Shown here piece after piece: positions 17,051 to 26,977 of a stretch of 64,000 nt of DNA (positions are counted from its first letter, which is position 1; each line of letters starts with the position of its first letter). The position numbers and the translations under genes were made by a program. The DNA lies in assembly GCA_964492845.1 (NCBI GenBank), contig CAZBMZ010000003.1, forward strand, positions 62,001 to 126,000, read 5' to 3'. The notes beneath the pieces were generated by a model, which saw nothing but the letters and a program-made list of their open reading frames with translations, did not search any database and had not been told where the DNA came from. Origin of the DNA: JADJPF01 sp964492845 (GTDB lineage: Bacteria; Acidobacteriota; Blastocatellia; Chloracidobacteriales; JADJPF01).

Positions 17051-20000
17051 ATGAAGACCAAGTTATTTATTTTAATAGCTATTTTTTCGTTAGCTATTTC
17101 GTTAGCTTTCTTAAAATCTAGTTACACAACAGTCACAGCAAATCAAAAAACATCTAGTGAAACAGAAATAATACCTTTAGCTCCTGTGCAAGTGACAAAC
17201 ACCGCAGATAGTGGTGAAGGCTCTCTTAGAGCAGCAATTGCAATTGCCAATCAAACTGCTGGTACAATGATACAGTTTAATATTCCAAAAACTGACCCAG
17301 GCTTTAATGGCACAGTTTTTGTTATTAGGGTAAATACTGCACTACCTACAATTACACAAGCCACAACTAGCGTTGATGGCACAACACAAACTGCTATAGA
17401 AAATACCAATCCAGCAGGCCCAGAAATTGTTCTTGATGGCTCTTTAGCACCTAGTTTAACGGATGGGCTAAGAATAGGTGCTAGTTCATGTACAATAAAA
17501 TCCATAAATATTCGTAATTTTTTTGGAGGTAATGGAATTTCTGTTATTGCTGCTAGTCGTTCAACTACAGTAAATAACTGCTTTATTGGAACAGATGAAA
17601 CAGGAGCAATTGCAGCAGGTAATCTAAATGGTATCAGCATTTTAGCTGCTTCAAATGGAAGTGTAATTGGAGGCACTTTAGCTACAGGTAATATTATTTC
17701 TGGTAATATCGCTACAGGTATTGTAATTAATGGAATAGGTTCAGATAATAACTTGGTTTCAGGTAATATTATAGGGTTAGACTCTAATACTAGCCGTAAT
17801 CAACTGCCTAATTTAGGTGACGGAATTATGATTGCTGGTGGTGCTAAAGCTAATATGATTGGTATGAACACCTCAGACACAGCTAACACTATTGGCGGTA
17901 ATTTAGGTAATGGAATAAATTTTTTGGGTAGTGGTACAAACAATAATACTGTTGCAGGAAATTTTATTGGGGTGCTTAGTAATAATGCTGCTCGGGGGAA
18001 TGCGTTATCAGGTATAATGTTTGCTGATAACGCAAGCATTAATACTGTTGGCCCAGGTAATGTTCTTGCTTTTAATTCTCGTAATGGTGTTACAGTTGGG
18101 CAAACTATAACTGGAAATGGAGTAAATAGAAATACTATTACTCGTAACTCTATTTTTAGTAATGTTGGTTTAGGTATAGATTTGGGCAATAACGGGCCAA
18201 CGGCAAATGATGATAATGATGTAGATAATGGCCCTAACACACTGTTAAATTTTCCACAAATTACATCTGTTGTTAATAATGGAAATTCAATTACTGTTAC
18301 AGGTACAGTTGATGTTGCTAATCCTATGACTGCTAGAGTAGAAATATTTACTAATGCTTTACCTGTTCCAGGAAGTGACCCTACAGGTTTTGGTGAAGGG
18401 CAAACCTTTGTTGCTTCACCAACTCCTAATGCACAAGGGATGTTTACAGCTACTTTTACTTCTAGCCCTAATATTGTAGTCAGTTCAATCACAATAGATT
18501 CTATGGGCAATACTTCAGAGTTTTCTGCTGTATTTCAATTAGGTGGTGGTCAAGCGGATTTAGTAGTTAGAAATTTAGTAGTTACACCTACAACAGTTAA
18601 TGCTGGTGGTATGGTTCAAGTGGCATTTACTTTAGCCAATCAAGGATCGGCTACTGCTGGCACAACTCGACAAGATATAGTTTTATCTACAGATGCCACT
18701 ATAAATGCTCAAGATACTGTTTTAGCCTCAGTAACAGCACCTGTTCTTGGCCCACAAGCTACACAACCGCTAACACAAACGGTAACTATTCCAATGACTT
18801 TAATGTCTGGTCAATTCTTTATTGGAATAATTGCTGATGCTGGTATGGTTGTAACAGAATCAGACGAAACTAATAATACAGCTAACACTATGATAACTGT
18901 TAACTCTATGCCAGATTTAGTAATTAGTGGCTTTAGAGTTACACCTGCTAGTGCTAATCCTGGAGATAGTTTAAGAATAGAATTTACTATATCTAATCAA
19001 GGTAGTGATAATGCTGCGGCAAATGTTACAGAAATTAGATTATCTTCAGATCCTATTTTTGGCAATGTAGATGATAGCTTGCTTAGAACAGAACAAATAG
19101 CAATGCTTAGACCTGGGGATATAAGCAGATTTTCTATTGATACAACTATTCCAAATGCTACTTTGCCAGGCACTTATACTGTAGGAGTGATTGTTGATGC
19201 TCGGGGTACTATCGTAGAGTCAAATGAAATGAACAATACTGCTACAGGAACAATTTCTGTTGGTGGGTTGGTAGATATTAGTCTAACAAACTTAACTTTA
19301 ACTCCTAATAGAGGTGGAGCAGGTACTATGGTAGCGGCTAATTTACAATTAGCTAATCGGGGAAGTTTGCCAACTCAAGGAGTAGCAGTAGAAATTAGAT
19401 TTTCTACAGATCCAACCATTACCGCTACAGATCCACTACTAACATCACTTACCAGCAATCCAACTAATGCAGGTGACACACTTACTTTAAGTGCAAGTTT
19501 TTCTATCCCAAATAATGTTAATCCAGGTCAAGTATTTATTGGGGCGATTGCTGATCCACAAAATTTAATTACAGAAACTAATGAAGCTAATAACAGCGTT
19601 AGTGCTAGCTTTATGATTGCAGATCAAGCAGCACCAGTTGTAAGAGTGACTAGCCCTAATGGTGGAGAATTAGCTACCGCAGGTGATACATTCAATATTC
19701 AATGGACTTCAATGGATGATGTAGCAGTAATTTCACATGATATTTTCCTTTCAACAGATGGAGGAAGTACTTTTAATTTGGTAATTACTACAGGTTTATC
19801 AGGTACAACTAATAGTTTTGTTTGGAGTGTTCCAATGGGCTTAAATACAGGACTTGCTAGAGTTCAAGTTCTTGCTCGTGATGGAGTAGGAAATATTGGA
19901 ATGGATGCTTCTGACAACAATTTTGCAGTTGGAATAAGACCAATATTACTTGGGCCAACATTTAAGAATGGAAAAATAACTTTCCTAGTTTCTAACTCAA

Positions 20001-20224
20001 ATATTGCTACTGGTGCTACATTAACTGTAGTTAATGGAAGTAGCCGAGAAACTTTTGCTACTACGCTTAATAATACAGGTACAAGATTTGTAGTTAAAAA
20101 GAAGACTTCAAGTAGTCCTGGTGGGATCACCTTAAATCAAGCTATTCCTCAAGGTGTACCAGTAATGTTAATTGTTACTAATCCCAATGGGATAGCGTCA
20201 CTGCCCACTACTTTCCAAAGATAG
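17051..20224 (+). CDS. Secreted beta-helix and CARDB-repeat surface protein
   Basis: ATG 17051 is preferred over GTG 17042 because AGGAG (17038-17042) is 8 nt before it. The 1057-residue product has a signal peptide (about residues 1-32). Then comes a CSLREA-like start (GEGSLRAAIAIANQTA) and a right-handed beta-helix of Asn/Gly-rich coils (about 45-400). Three CARDB domains follow (about 480-830), each with a 'VxPxxxxxGxxVxVxFTLxNQGS' core and an 'ESNExNNTA' end. The end holds an Ig-like domain and a C-terminal module shared with the next gene. It is probably an adhesin or outer-layer protein. It is preceded by a sigma-54 promoter. Confidence 0.85.
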   Translation: MKTKLFILIAIFSLAISLAFLKSSYTTVTANQKTSSETEIIPLAPVQVTNTADSGEGSLRAAIAIANQTAGTMIQFNIPKTDPGFNGTVFVIRVNTALPTITQATTSVDGTTQTAIENTNPAGPEIVLDGSLAPSLTDGLRIGASSCTIKSINIRNFFGGNGISVIAASRSTTVNNCFIGTDETGAIAAGNLNGISILAASNGSVIGGTLATGNIISGNIATGIVINGIGSDNNLVSGNIIGLDSNTSRNQLPNLGDGIMIAGGAKANMIGMNTSDTANTIGGNLGNGINFLGSGTNNNTVAGNFIGVLSNNAARGNALSGIMFADNASINTVGPGNVLAFNSRNGVTVGQTITGNGVNRNTITRNSIFSNVGLGIDLGNNGPTANDDNDVDNGPNTLLNFPQITSVVNNGNSITVTGTVDVANPMTARVEIFTNALPVPGSDPTGFGEGQTFVASPTPNAQGMFTATFTSSPNIVVSSITIDSMGNTSEFSAVFQLGGGQADLVVRNLVVTPTTVNAGGMVQVAFTLANQGSATAGTTRQDIVLSTDATINAQDTVLASVTAPVLGPQATQPLTQTVTIPMTLMSGQFFIGIIADAGMVVTESDETNNTANTMITVNSMPDLVISGFRVTPASANPGDSLRIEFTISNQGSDNAAANVTEIRLSSDPIFGNVDDSLLRTEQIAMLRPGDISRFSIDTTIPNATLPGTYTVGVIVDARGTIVESNEMNNTATGTISVGGLVDISLTNLTLTPNRGGAGTMVAANLQLANRGSLPTQGVAVEIRFSTDPTITATDPLLTSLTSNPTNAGDTLTLSASFSIPNNVNPGQVFIGAIADPQNLITETNEANNSVSASFMIADQAAPVVRVTSPNGGELATAGDTFNIQWTSMDDVAVISHDIFLSTDGGSTFNLVITTGLSGTTNSFVWSVPMGLNTGLARVQVLARDGVGNIGMDASDNNFAVGIRPILLGPTFKNGKITFLVSNSNIATGATLTVVNGSSRETFATTLNNTGTRFVVKKKTSSSPGGITLNQAIPQGVPVMLIVTNPNGIASLPTTFQR

Positions 20225-20349
20225 TAAGAGGGTTAAATTTGACATTTGCAGCAGCATTTTCATAAACTTGTAACTTAGCAGTGTGCAGGCAAAAAGTTGT
20301 AAAAAGTTGTAAATTTATCAAGAAGTTAAATTAGTTAAATTTTGTTTTG

Positions 20350-20375
20350 GTAACTGTGCAATAAAGGGCAGTTAC
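20350..20375 (+). promoter_or_regulatory. Hairpin just upstream of the second surface-protein ribosome site
   Basis: GTAACTG (20350-20356) and CAGTTAC (20369-20375) form a 7-bp stem with a 12-nt loop, ending about 7 nt before the GAGGAGG ribosome site of the 20398 gene. No promoter or terminator is evident in the 173-nt gap, so the two surface genes may be read as one unit. The hairpin does not match a riboswitch I know; it may be chance. Confidence 0.3.
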
Positions 20376-20397
20376 TATAAAACGAGGAGGAGAATAA

Positions 20398-23300
20398 ATG
20401 AGGAGCAAGCGAAAATTTTGGGTTATTGCATTAACCCTAGCCTGCTTTTTTGTCGGAGTATCTTTTTTGCTCCTGACGCCCAACAAAGGAAAGGTTAGTG
20501 CGGCGGGCGCATCAGCAGATGCTTCAAAAACTAGCCCGGCTAGGATTACTTTGCATGTAAGTGGTAGACATAAGGATCTTCAATTTGAAGATGCAGCAGA
20601 CCTACCAGAAGCATTAAATGCTAGTTCAGAAAGTCTTGGTCAAGCACTTACATTAGCAAGGTTTGATATTAATAATGATGGTACACCAGATATAGTTTCC
20701 ACCTATTCTACTAATAGTGGAAATGAACTACGTGTACGTTTAGGTAATTCTAATGGTTTAGATTCTTTAGCCACTAGCTTTCCAATGGGTAACGATTTAC
20801 CAAAAGCAATGGCATTTGGCGATTTTAACCTAGATGGTTTCCAAGATGTTATTACTGCCAATGCCGAAGCAGGGACTTTTTCGCTGCTCTATGGCAATGG
20901 ACAAGGGGCATTTACTACAGGGCCAGTTGTTAATGTAGGTGGCAGCCTTTCTGCTTTAGCTGTTGCAGACATTGACCATGATGGTATTGATGATGTTATT
21001 TTATTAGATGAAGCTAATAGTAACCTTCGTTATTTTCGTGGTAATGGAGATTTAGAAAAAGCTGAAGCTAAAATCATTACTCCAAAAGATTTAGGCCGTT
21101 TAGCTGATATTAAAATAGCTGATTTTAATAATGACTATTTCTTGGATTTAGCTATTGCTAGCAATTCAGGTGTTTCTATTACTTATGGTGATGGAAAAGG
21201 TAACTTTGGCCGTGAACGTCGTTTGGAAAATAGCAATACTGTTACAGGTATGTTAACTACAGACCTAAATGGTGACCATTTCCCAGACCTTGCAATTGCT
21301 ACCCCTGATAGAGTGATAGTTTGGAACAATCGCTTAGAAAAGGGTTTTGCTAAACCAAAAAGCTTTGCTGCTGGTCAAGGAGTCAAAGGACTAGTTTCTG
21401 GTACTTTTAATGGGGATGATTTAGCCGATTTAGCTGTTATTAGCCAAGATAGTAGTCAAGTTTCTGTACTCTTAAATGAAAAAGGTCGTAACTTTTCTGC
21501 TCCTTTAGCAATGGATGTTGATGGCGGTGCAGCATTAATAACTAGCGGTAATTTTAGAATGCATGGCCGAGATGGTATTGCTATTGCTAAACAAGACGGC
21601 TACAACGTTTTAGCTATTCAACCTAATGTAATTACTCTTCAAGTATCTACACTATTTGATGAAAATGATTGTCCAAGTTGTACCTCTGCACAATTAAATG
21701 CTTTACTTGGCCCACTTGGTGCAAGAGGCGGCGGTACAGGTATTAGTTTACGTGAAGCTATTACATCCTTAAATAATGACTTTTTAGTTAATGGAACTAT
21801 AAATCAAGGTGCTGGTTTTCAAACTTTATCTAGCACTTCAGGCCCAACTAATGTAAACGTTGAGTCTGATACACGCTCTTTCTGCGGGCCACAAGCCAAC
21901 GGCCAAATGTATTGGTTTATTGCTTTAACAGGCGACCTACCACCAATTCTAGCTCCTAGCACTATGATTGATGGCACTGTAGTTAATACAACCACAGCAA
22001 GCGGTGTTAACAACACTTTAGGCCCAAGAGTAGTTTTAAGTGGTGGTGGTTTTGTTATTACTTCATCTGCTCCTAACTGTACTATCAGAGGTTTGTCTAT
22101 TATCAATACTCCAAACAATGGTATTGTTTCTAATAGTAATGGTAATATGATTAATACAAATAACGTAGGGTTAGATTGTGATACTATTACTCCTGGCCCA
22201 ATCAATGGTAATGGTATAGTCTTAAGTGGTTCTTCTAACACTACCGTTACAAATAACTTTATTGGTACTTCTGCACAAAATGGTATTTTGGTCAATGGTA
22301 TTTCTATTCAAGTTCCTATACCACAAAATAACGTTTTTACTAACAACCGAATTGGTATTAACCGGGTTGGTACTACTTTAGTTCCAGGTACTATTTTAAG
22401 TATTGCTAACAGTTTAGATGGTATGCGTATCCAATCAGGTGCTACTGGTAACAGAATTACTAGCTGTATTATCGGTGGTAACTTAGGATACGGAATTAAT
22501 ATTAGAGATAATATTACAAGTAGTGTAATGATTCAAACTTGTAATATTGGTATAGATCCAAGCGGCCAAATGGCTAGACCTAATGTTTTAGATGGTATAG
22601 GTCTATCAACAGTAGGAAATGCTAAATTTAATACAGTTACCCAAAACTTAATTTCAGGTAATGGTGTTTTAGGCATTACCCCTTTAGGGCTTGGTAATGG
22701 TATTTCTTTAAGTAGTGGAGATACACAAGCACAATTTAATACTGTTGCTATTAACAGAATTGGTGTTAACTCTACAGGTTCAGTTCAAGTACCTAATTTT
22801 GGGGCAGGTATTTCATTTACTGGTGCAGCCAATGGTAATACTGTTGGTGGTACCCAACGAGCTAACTTTAACCAAATTTCTGGTAATGGTGGCCCTGGCA
22901 TTATATTAGGTAATATAGGCACTGTAGGTGTTGCAGGGACTCCAAACCCAAACAACAATGTTATTCAATTTAATGACATTGGAGGTAATAATTTAGGTAC
23001 TGGTGCGCCGTTTGATCCAGTCACTCCAGCAATGCCAGCACCGCGTAGTAACAAGGGCGGCGGTATTTTTGTTGGTTTTGCTGCTTTTGCTAATGTTATT
23101 GCTAACAATAATATTGCTTTTAATAACGATACAGCATCACCAATACAAACTAATCCTGCAACTACACCTCCTTTTGCACCAACTAGCGGTATTACTTATC
23201 TTACTAATACCAGTAGTGTACCAGGTAATTTTAATACATTTACACAAAACAATATTTTCTTGAATCCTCCAGATGTACCTCCAACTACACCAAACATTTT

Positions 23301-25626
23301 TGGGTTGGCTGGTAATGAAAATATGAATAATGCGCAAATTATTGATCCTACCTCTCCAAATGCGCTAACTTCTTTAATTAAGATAGATTCTGCTATAACT
23401 ATTACTAGCACTGGTCAAACAACAATTAAAGGTACAGCAAATTTCTTAGATAATGGAGTACCTGGAAATATTAACAATGCTGTAATTGAAGTATTTGTTA
23501 GCAAACGAGGTGCAGAATTTAATGCTCCTCTAGGTAACCCATTAGATCAATTTGCAGAAGGACAATTATTCTTAAATGGTATAATTTCTTTCCAACCAAA
23601 CCCAGTCAATAACAATGCTGTTGATTGGTCAGCAAGTTTAATTATTCCTGCTCCATTCTTAACACCTGTACAAACGCCAACAGTATTTTTAACTGCCACA
23701 ATTACAACAGGTGATGGTAGCACTTCTCCTTTCTCTATAGGTGTAACACCTCAATTTGTGAGTGGTGTTGGGCAATGTTCATTTACTGCAACTCCTAGCC
23801 CAATAACTTTTGCTAATGTTCCTGTTAACACTACAAGTAATCAAACAGTAACATTAACTAATACTTCAAACTCACTAATTACTTTTACTAATATAGCTTT
23901 TTCAGCAACTAATGCTAGATTTGCTTTAAGTGGCTTACCTACCCTTCCATTTACTTTAGGAGCTAGCCAGACGCAAACCTTTACAGTGTCATTTACACCA
24001 ACGGATAATACCAACCAGAGTATAACGTTAAATATTTCAAATAGCTGTACTGGAACAACATCAATTAATATAACAGGTAATGGATGTCAGGCCACTATTG
24101 CTGTTACCCCAGCCGCAGTAGATTTTGGTACGGTTAATATTGGTAGCACCGTAAATATGACAGTTACTGTTACTAATAGTGGTTGTCAAGCTCCAAATAC
24201 TACATTTACCTTTACTGCTGCTCTTGCAGCTACAAGTGGTGCAGCCTTTAGCATTGTTGGCGTACAAGGTAATGTGATTACTCTCTCATTTGCTCCAGGT
24301 ATAGCTACACCTACAGGGCCTCAAACAGGTACATTAGTAGTTTCTAGTCCAGGTGCTTCTAATACTCCTGTAAATGTTCCATTAACTGGTAATGCAGTTA
24401 ATCCTCCAGCACCAGTTTTAAGAATACAACCTAATAACGTTAACTTTGGAGATGTTCCTGTTAATACTACAGCAACACAATCTATCACTTTAGCAAACGC
24501 AGGCAATGCAATGCTAACCTTAAGTAACCCAGTTGTTCAAGCTGGTGCAAATCAAGGGTTCTCTGTAACTGCTCCAGCACGTTTAAGCTTAGCACCAAAT
24601 GAATCAACCACTTTCCAAGTTTCCTTTACTCCTGGTCAACCAGGTGCTGCTAATGGGTTAGTAGCTGTTTCTTCTAATGTTCCAACACAAACTATTACAT
24701 TATTAGGTAATGGTATTGCTCCATCAGCTAACCTTGTTACTACAAGCGTTGACTTTGGTTTAGTACCAACAGGTCAACCTGCTCCACAACAAACAGTAAC
24801 TATTAGCAACAACGGTACTGCACCTCTTACCATTAGTTCTATGTCTATTTCTGGTGGTAATGGTTTTTCTGTTGTTACTGTCGCACCTGTAACAATAGGA
24901 ACAAGTACAATAGGAACAATTACAATTGGTTTTACACCTCCTAGCCCAGGGCCTAAGAATGCTACATTAGTTATGTCTACTAATGATACTCAAAAACCAA
25001 CTTTAAGCGTTCCGCTTACTGGTAGTGGTACAGATAATGTTGCACCTGTAGTACAAGTCCTTTCTCCTTCAAGTGGTTTGGCAGTTGCCGCAGGACAATC
25101 ATTTATGGTTAGCTTTAGTGCTACAGATAATGTTGCAGTAGCTAACTTTGAAATTAGACTTTCTACTAATGGTGGTGGTACTTTTGATACTACTATTGGT
25201 AGTGGAATAGCACAAAATGGTCAAAATAGCTTTAATGCTATTGCTCCAAATGGCATAGAAACAACAGCCGCTAGAGTCCAAGTATTAGTTAGAGATACTA
25301 ATAATAATGTTGGTATGGGTAATAGTTCAGCTAACTTTACAATTGGTCAACCACCAGTTCTCTTTAACCCAACTATTAATAATGGTAGATTTACCTGTTT
25401 CTCCACTAATTCTAATATTCAACCAGGAGCAGTACTTGTTATAGGTAGTAATACCTTCCCGCTAACCCTTAGCAATAATGGTAATAGATTTAGAGTGGGA
25501 AGAAATGTTGTTGGCTCTGGAGGTCAACGCATTAGTAACTTAGTAAGTCCAGGTTCGTCAATTACTATCACTGTCCGAAATCCAAATGGAATTTCTTCTT
25601 CTCCTGCTAGTGTAGTTGCTCAATAA
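20398..25626 (+). CDS. Giant secreted FG-GAP, beta-helix and choice-of-anchor D surface protein
   Basis: A 1742-residue protein with signal peptide (about 1-36) and a strong GAGGAGG ribosome site. Residues of about 80-400 carry FG-GAP/VCBS repeats (FDINNDGTPDIVS, FNLDGFQDVITAN, FNNDYFLDLAIAS, LNGDHFPDLAIA), the calcium-binding blades of integrin-like propellers. A CSLREA-like start (GGGTGISLREAITSLNNDF) opens a parallel beta-helix (about 500-960). At least four choice-of-anchor D/ASH-type Ig domains follow (for example VDFGTVNIGSTVNMTVTVTN and NFGDVPVNTTATQSITLANA). The C-terminal ~195 residues match the end of the preceding protein. It should be surface-exposed; binding partner unknown. Strong terminator follows. 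Confidence 0.88.
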   Translation: MRSKRKFWVIALTLACFFVGVSFLLLTPNKGKVSAAGASADASKTSPARITLHVSGRHKDLQFEDAADLPEALNASSESLGQALTLARFDINNDGTPDIVSTYSTNSGNELRVRLGNSNGLDSLATSFPMGNDLPKAMAFGDFNLDGFQDVITANAEAGTFSLLYGNGQGAFTTGPVVNVGGSLSALAVADIDHDGIDDVILLDEANSNLRYFRGNGDLEKAEAKIITPKDLGRLADIKIADFNNDYFLDLAIASNSGVSITYGDGKGNFGRERRLENSNTVTGMLTTDLNGDHFPDLAIATPDRVIVWNNRLEKGFAKPKSFAAGQGVKGLVSGTFNGDDLADLAVISQDSSQVSVLLNEKGRNFSAPLAMDVDGGAALITSGNFRMHGRDGIAIAKQDGYNVLAIQPNVITLQVSTLFDENDCPSCTSAQLNALLGPLGARGGGTGISLREAITSLNNDFLVNGTINQGAGFQTLSSTSGPTNVNVESDTRSFCGPQANGQMYWFIALTGDLPPILAPSTMIDGTVVNTTTASGVNNTLGPRVVLSGGGFVITSSAPNCTIRGLSIINTPNNGIVSNSNGNMINTNNVGLDCDTITPGPINGNGIVLSGSSNTTVTNNFIGTSAQNGILVNGISIQVPIPQNNVFTNNRIGINRVGTTLVPGTILSIANSLDGMRIQSGATGNRITSCIIGGNLGYGINIRDNITSSVMIQTCNIGIDPSGQMARPNVLDGIGLSTVGNAKFNTVTQNLISGNGVLGITPLGLGNGISLSSGDTQAQFNTVAINRIGVNSTGSVQVPNFGAGISFTGAANGNTVGGTQRANFNQISGNGGPGIILGNIGTVGVAGTPNPNNNVIQFNDIGGNNLGTGAPFDPVTPAMPAPRSNKGGGIFVGFAAFANVIANNNIAFNNDTASPIQTNPATTPPFAPTSGITYLTNTSSVPGNFNTFTQNNIFLNPPDVPPTTPNIFGLAGNENMNNAQIIDPTSPNALTSLIKIDSAITITSTGQTTIKGTANFLDNGVPGNINNAVIEVFVSKRGAEFNAPLGNPLDQFAEGQLFLNGIISFQPNPVNNNAVDWSASLIIPAPFLTPVQTPTVFLTATITTGDGSTSPFSIGVTPQFVSGVGQCSFTATPSPITFANVPVNTTSNQTVTLTNTSNSLITFTNIAFSATNARFALSGLPTLPFTLGASQTQTFTVSFTPTDNTNQSITLNISNSCTGTTSINITGNGCQATIAVTPAAVDFGTVNIGSTVNMTVTVTNSGCQAPNTTFTFTAALAATSGAAFSIVGVQGNVITLSFAPGIATPTGPQTGTLVVSSPGASNTPVNVPLTGNAVNPPAPVLRIQPNNVNFGDVPVNTTATQSITLANAGNAMLTLSNPVVQAGANQGFSVTAPARLSLAPNESTTFQVSFTPGQPGAANGLVAVSSNVPTQTITLLGNGIAPSANLVTTSVDFGLVPTGQPAPQQTVTISNNGTAPLTISSMSISGGNGFSVVTVAPVTIGTSTIGTITIGFTPPSPGPKNATLVMSTNDTQKPTLSVPLTGSGTDNVAPVVQVLSPSSGLAVAAGQSFMVSFSATDNVAVANFEIRLSTNGGGTFDTTIGSGIAQNGQNSFNAIAPNGIETTAARVQVLVRDTNNNVGMGNSSANFTIGQPPVLFNPTINNGRFTCFSTNSNIQPGAVLVIGSNTFPLTLSNNGNRFRVGRNVVGSGGQRISNLVSPGSSITITVRNPNGISSSPASVVAQ

Positions 25627-25653
25627 CTTAGTCTATACTACAGAAATCTTATT

Positions 25654-25682
25654 AGCCGAGGTTTGAAAACCTCGGCTTTTTA
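25654..25682 (+). terminator. Rho-independent terminator after the surface-protein genes
   Basis: A 10-bp G+C-rich stem AGCCGAGGTT / AACCTCGGCT (25654-25663 and 25668-25677) with a TGAA tetraloop is followed by a T run. It lies 28 nt after the stop of the giant surface-protein gene and is the clearest terminator in the window. Confidence 0.93.
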
Positions 25683-25754
25683 TTTTCGCTTTAAACAGAA
25701 TTTTTCCGTCTATTGCTAAGAAAATAGTTAATTTATTCATAGATGGGGATTATT

Positions 25755-26159
25755 ATGTTTAAGCTATATAAAAGTAACTTTTGTTGTGATTGTGGGGAAA
25801 AACTAATAAAAAAATATTTCTGGCAAAAAATATTTTTTTATAGCTATTTTTGTAGTAAATGTATTAAAAAGTTAGAAAGAAGTTTTTTACTAAAAAATAT
25901 TTTACTAATTTTTTTAGTTAATATTATCTTTCCAATAATACTAGTAAATATTTATCTATCTAATAAATCACTAAATATTACTACTAAAATACCACCTACT
26001 CCCACACCTTTTATAGCTAGTAACGCAATTAGCAAAACTTCAGTAGATAAACTTACTATTGAAGAAAAGTGTGGAGCTAAAACCCGTAAAGGAAAAAAAT
26101 GTCAACGCAGAGTAAAAATACCTGGTTATTGTTGGCAGCATAAAATTTTAGATAAATAG
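25755..26159 (+). CDS. Small zinc-motif membrane protein with DUF5763-like C-terminus
   Basis: The ATG at 25755 is favoured over 25743, because a GGGGA stands 6-7 nt before it. The 134-residue product has a zinc-ribbon-like N-terminus (two CxxC pairs: CCDCGEK and FCSKCIKK). One transmembrane helix follows (about residues 48-70), then a short linker. The C-terminal motif CGAKTRKGKKCQRR...GYCWQH has the C-x(n)-C-x(n)-C-x(2)-H pattern of DUF5763-like zinc motifs. The function is not known. Its codons are strongly AT-biased and the region is richer in A+T than its neighbours. Confidence 0.65.
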   Translation: MFKLYKSNFCCDCGEKLIKKYFWQKIFFYSYFCSKCIKKLERSFLLKNILLIFLVNIIFPIILVNIYLSNKSLNITTKIPPTPTPFIASNAISKTSVDKLTIEEKCGAKTRKGKKCQRRVKIPGYCWQHKILDK

Positions 26160-26172
26160 TTTATAGCTTAAT

Positions 26173-26814
26173 ATGGTAAATATTTGTACAGATAAAATAG
26201 AACAACAATTATTAACTGATGGGTTTAATCTAATTGCTGGAGTTGATGAAGTTGGTCGAGGTGCATTAGCAGGGCCAGTAGTTGCTGCGGCAGTAATTTT
26301 AGATCTAAATAGTATACCTAAAGGGCTAAATGATTCTAAACGTTTGAGTCAAAAACAAAGAGAAAAATTAGCAGTAGAAGTTAAAGCATCAGCCTTAGCT
26401 GTTTCAGTTGCTGAAGTTTCTCCAGAAGAAATAGACAAAATTAATATCCATCAAGCTAGCTTAAAAGCAATGACCAAGGCTATAATAAGCTTAAAACTAT
26501 CACCTAACTATCTTTTAATAGATGGATTTGCATTATCAAAACTCAAAATAAAACAACAAGCTATTATCAAAGGTGATAGTTTATCTGTTTCAATTGCTGC
26601 TGCATCAATTGTTGCTAAAGTTACTAGAGATAAACTAATGTATGATTATGCACTCTACTGGCCCAATTATGGATTTGAAAAGCATGTAGGATATGCAACC
26701 GCATTACACCTAGATAACTTACGTAAATATGGCCCCTGTGACATTCACCGTCGTAGTTTTCGGGGAGTAGAAACATTAGACTTACAACCTACTTTACCAT
26801 TAATTATTAGCTGA
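26173..26814 (+). CDS. rnhB: Ribonuclease HII
   Basis: RNase HII cuts RNA in RNA-DNA hybrids and removes single ribonucleotides from DNA. IAGVDEVGRGALAGPVVAAA carries the first two catalytic acids, LIDGFAL the third, and the C-terminal NLRKYGPCDIHRRSF supplies the conserved HRRSF end. At 213 residues it is of standard length. No clear Shine-Dalgarno precedes ATG 26173, and the gene follows the small zinc protein by 13 nt, so it may be translated by coupling. Confidence 0.95.
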   Translation: MVNICTDKIEQQLLTDGFNLIAGVDEVGRGALAGPVVAAAVILDLNSIPKGLNDSKRLSQKQREKLAVEVKASALAVSVAEVSPEEIDKINIHQASLKAMTKAIISLKLSPNYLLIDGFALSKLKIKQQAIIKGDSLSVSIAAASIVAKVTRDKLMYDYALYWPNYGFEKHVGYATALHLDNLRKYGPCDIHRRSFRGVETLDLQPTLPLIIS

Positions 26815-26977
26815 TAGTAAAATAACCCTAAAGACGGCTAAATGCTACACTTTTGGCTTTCTAGCGTTTTAGACAAAGCGGTTGACAATAGAGCAATCTG
26901 TATGTTAGTTTTTAGCCTTAAACCCTTAATAAAACAGTCAACTCAAAAACTAGTCTTCACTGCGGAGCGGCAGGAGT

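Noticed and set aside
22715..23411. Several short ORFs on both strands inside the giant surface-protein gene
   Set aside because: They are shadow frames of the biased Asn/Thr/Gly-rich coding sequence; the main frame is continuous over 5.2 kb.
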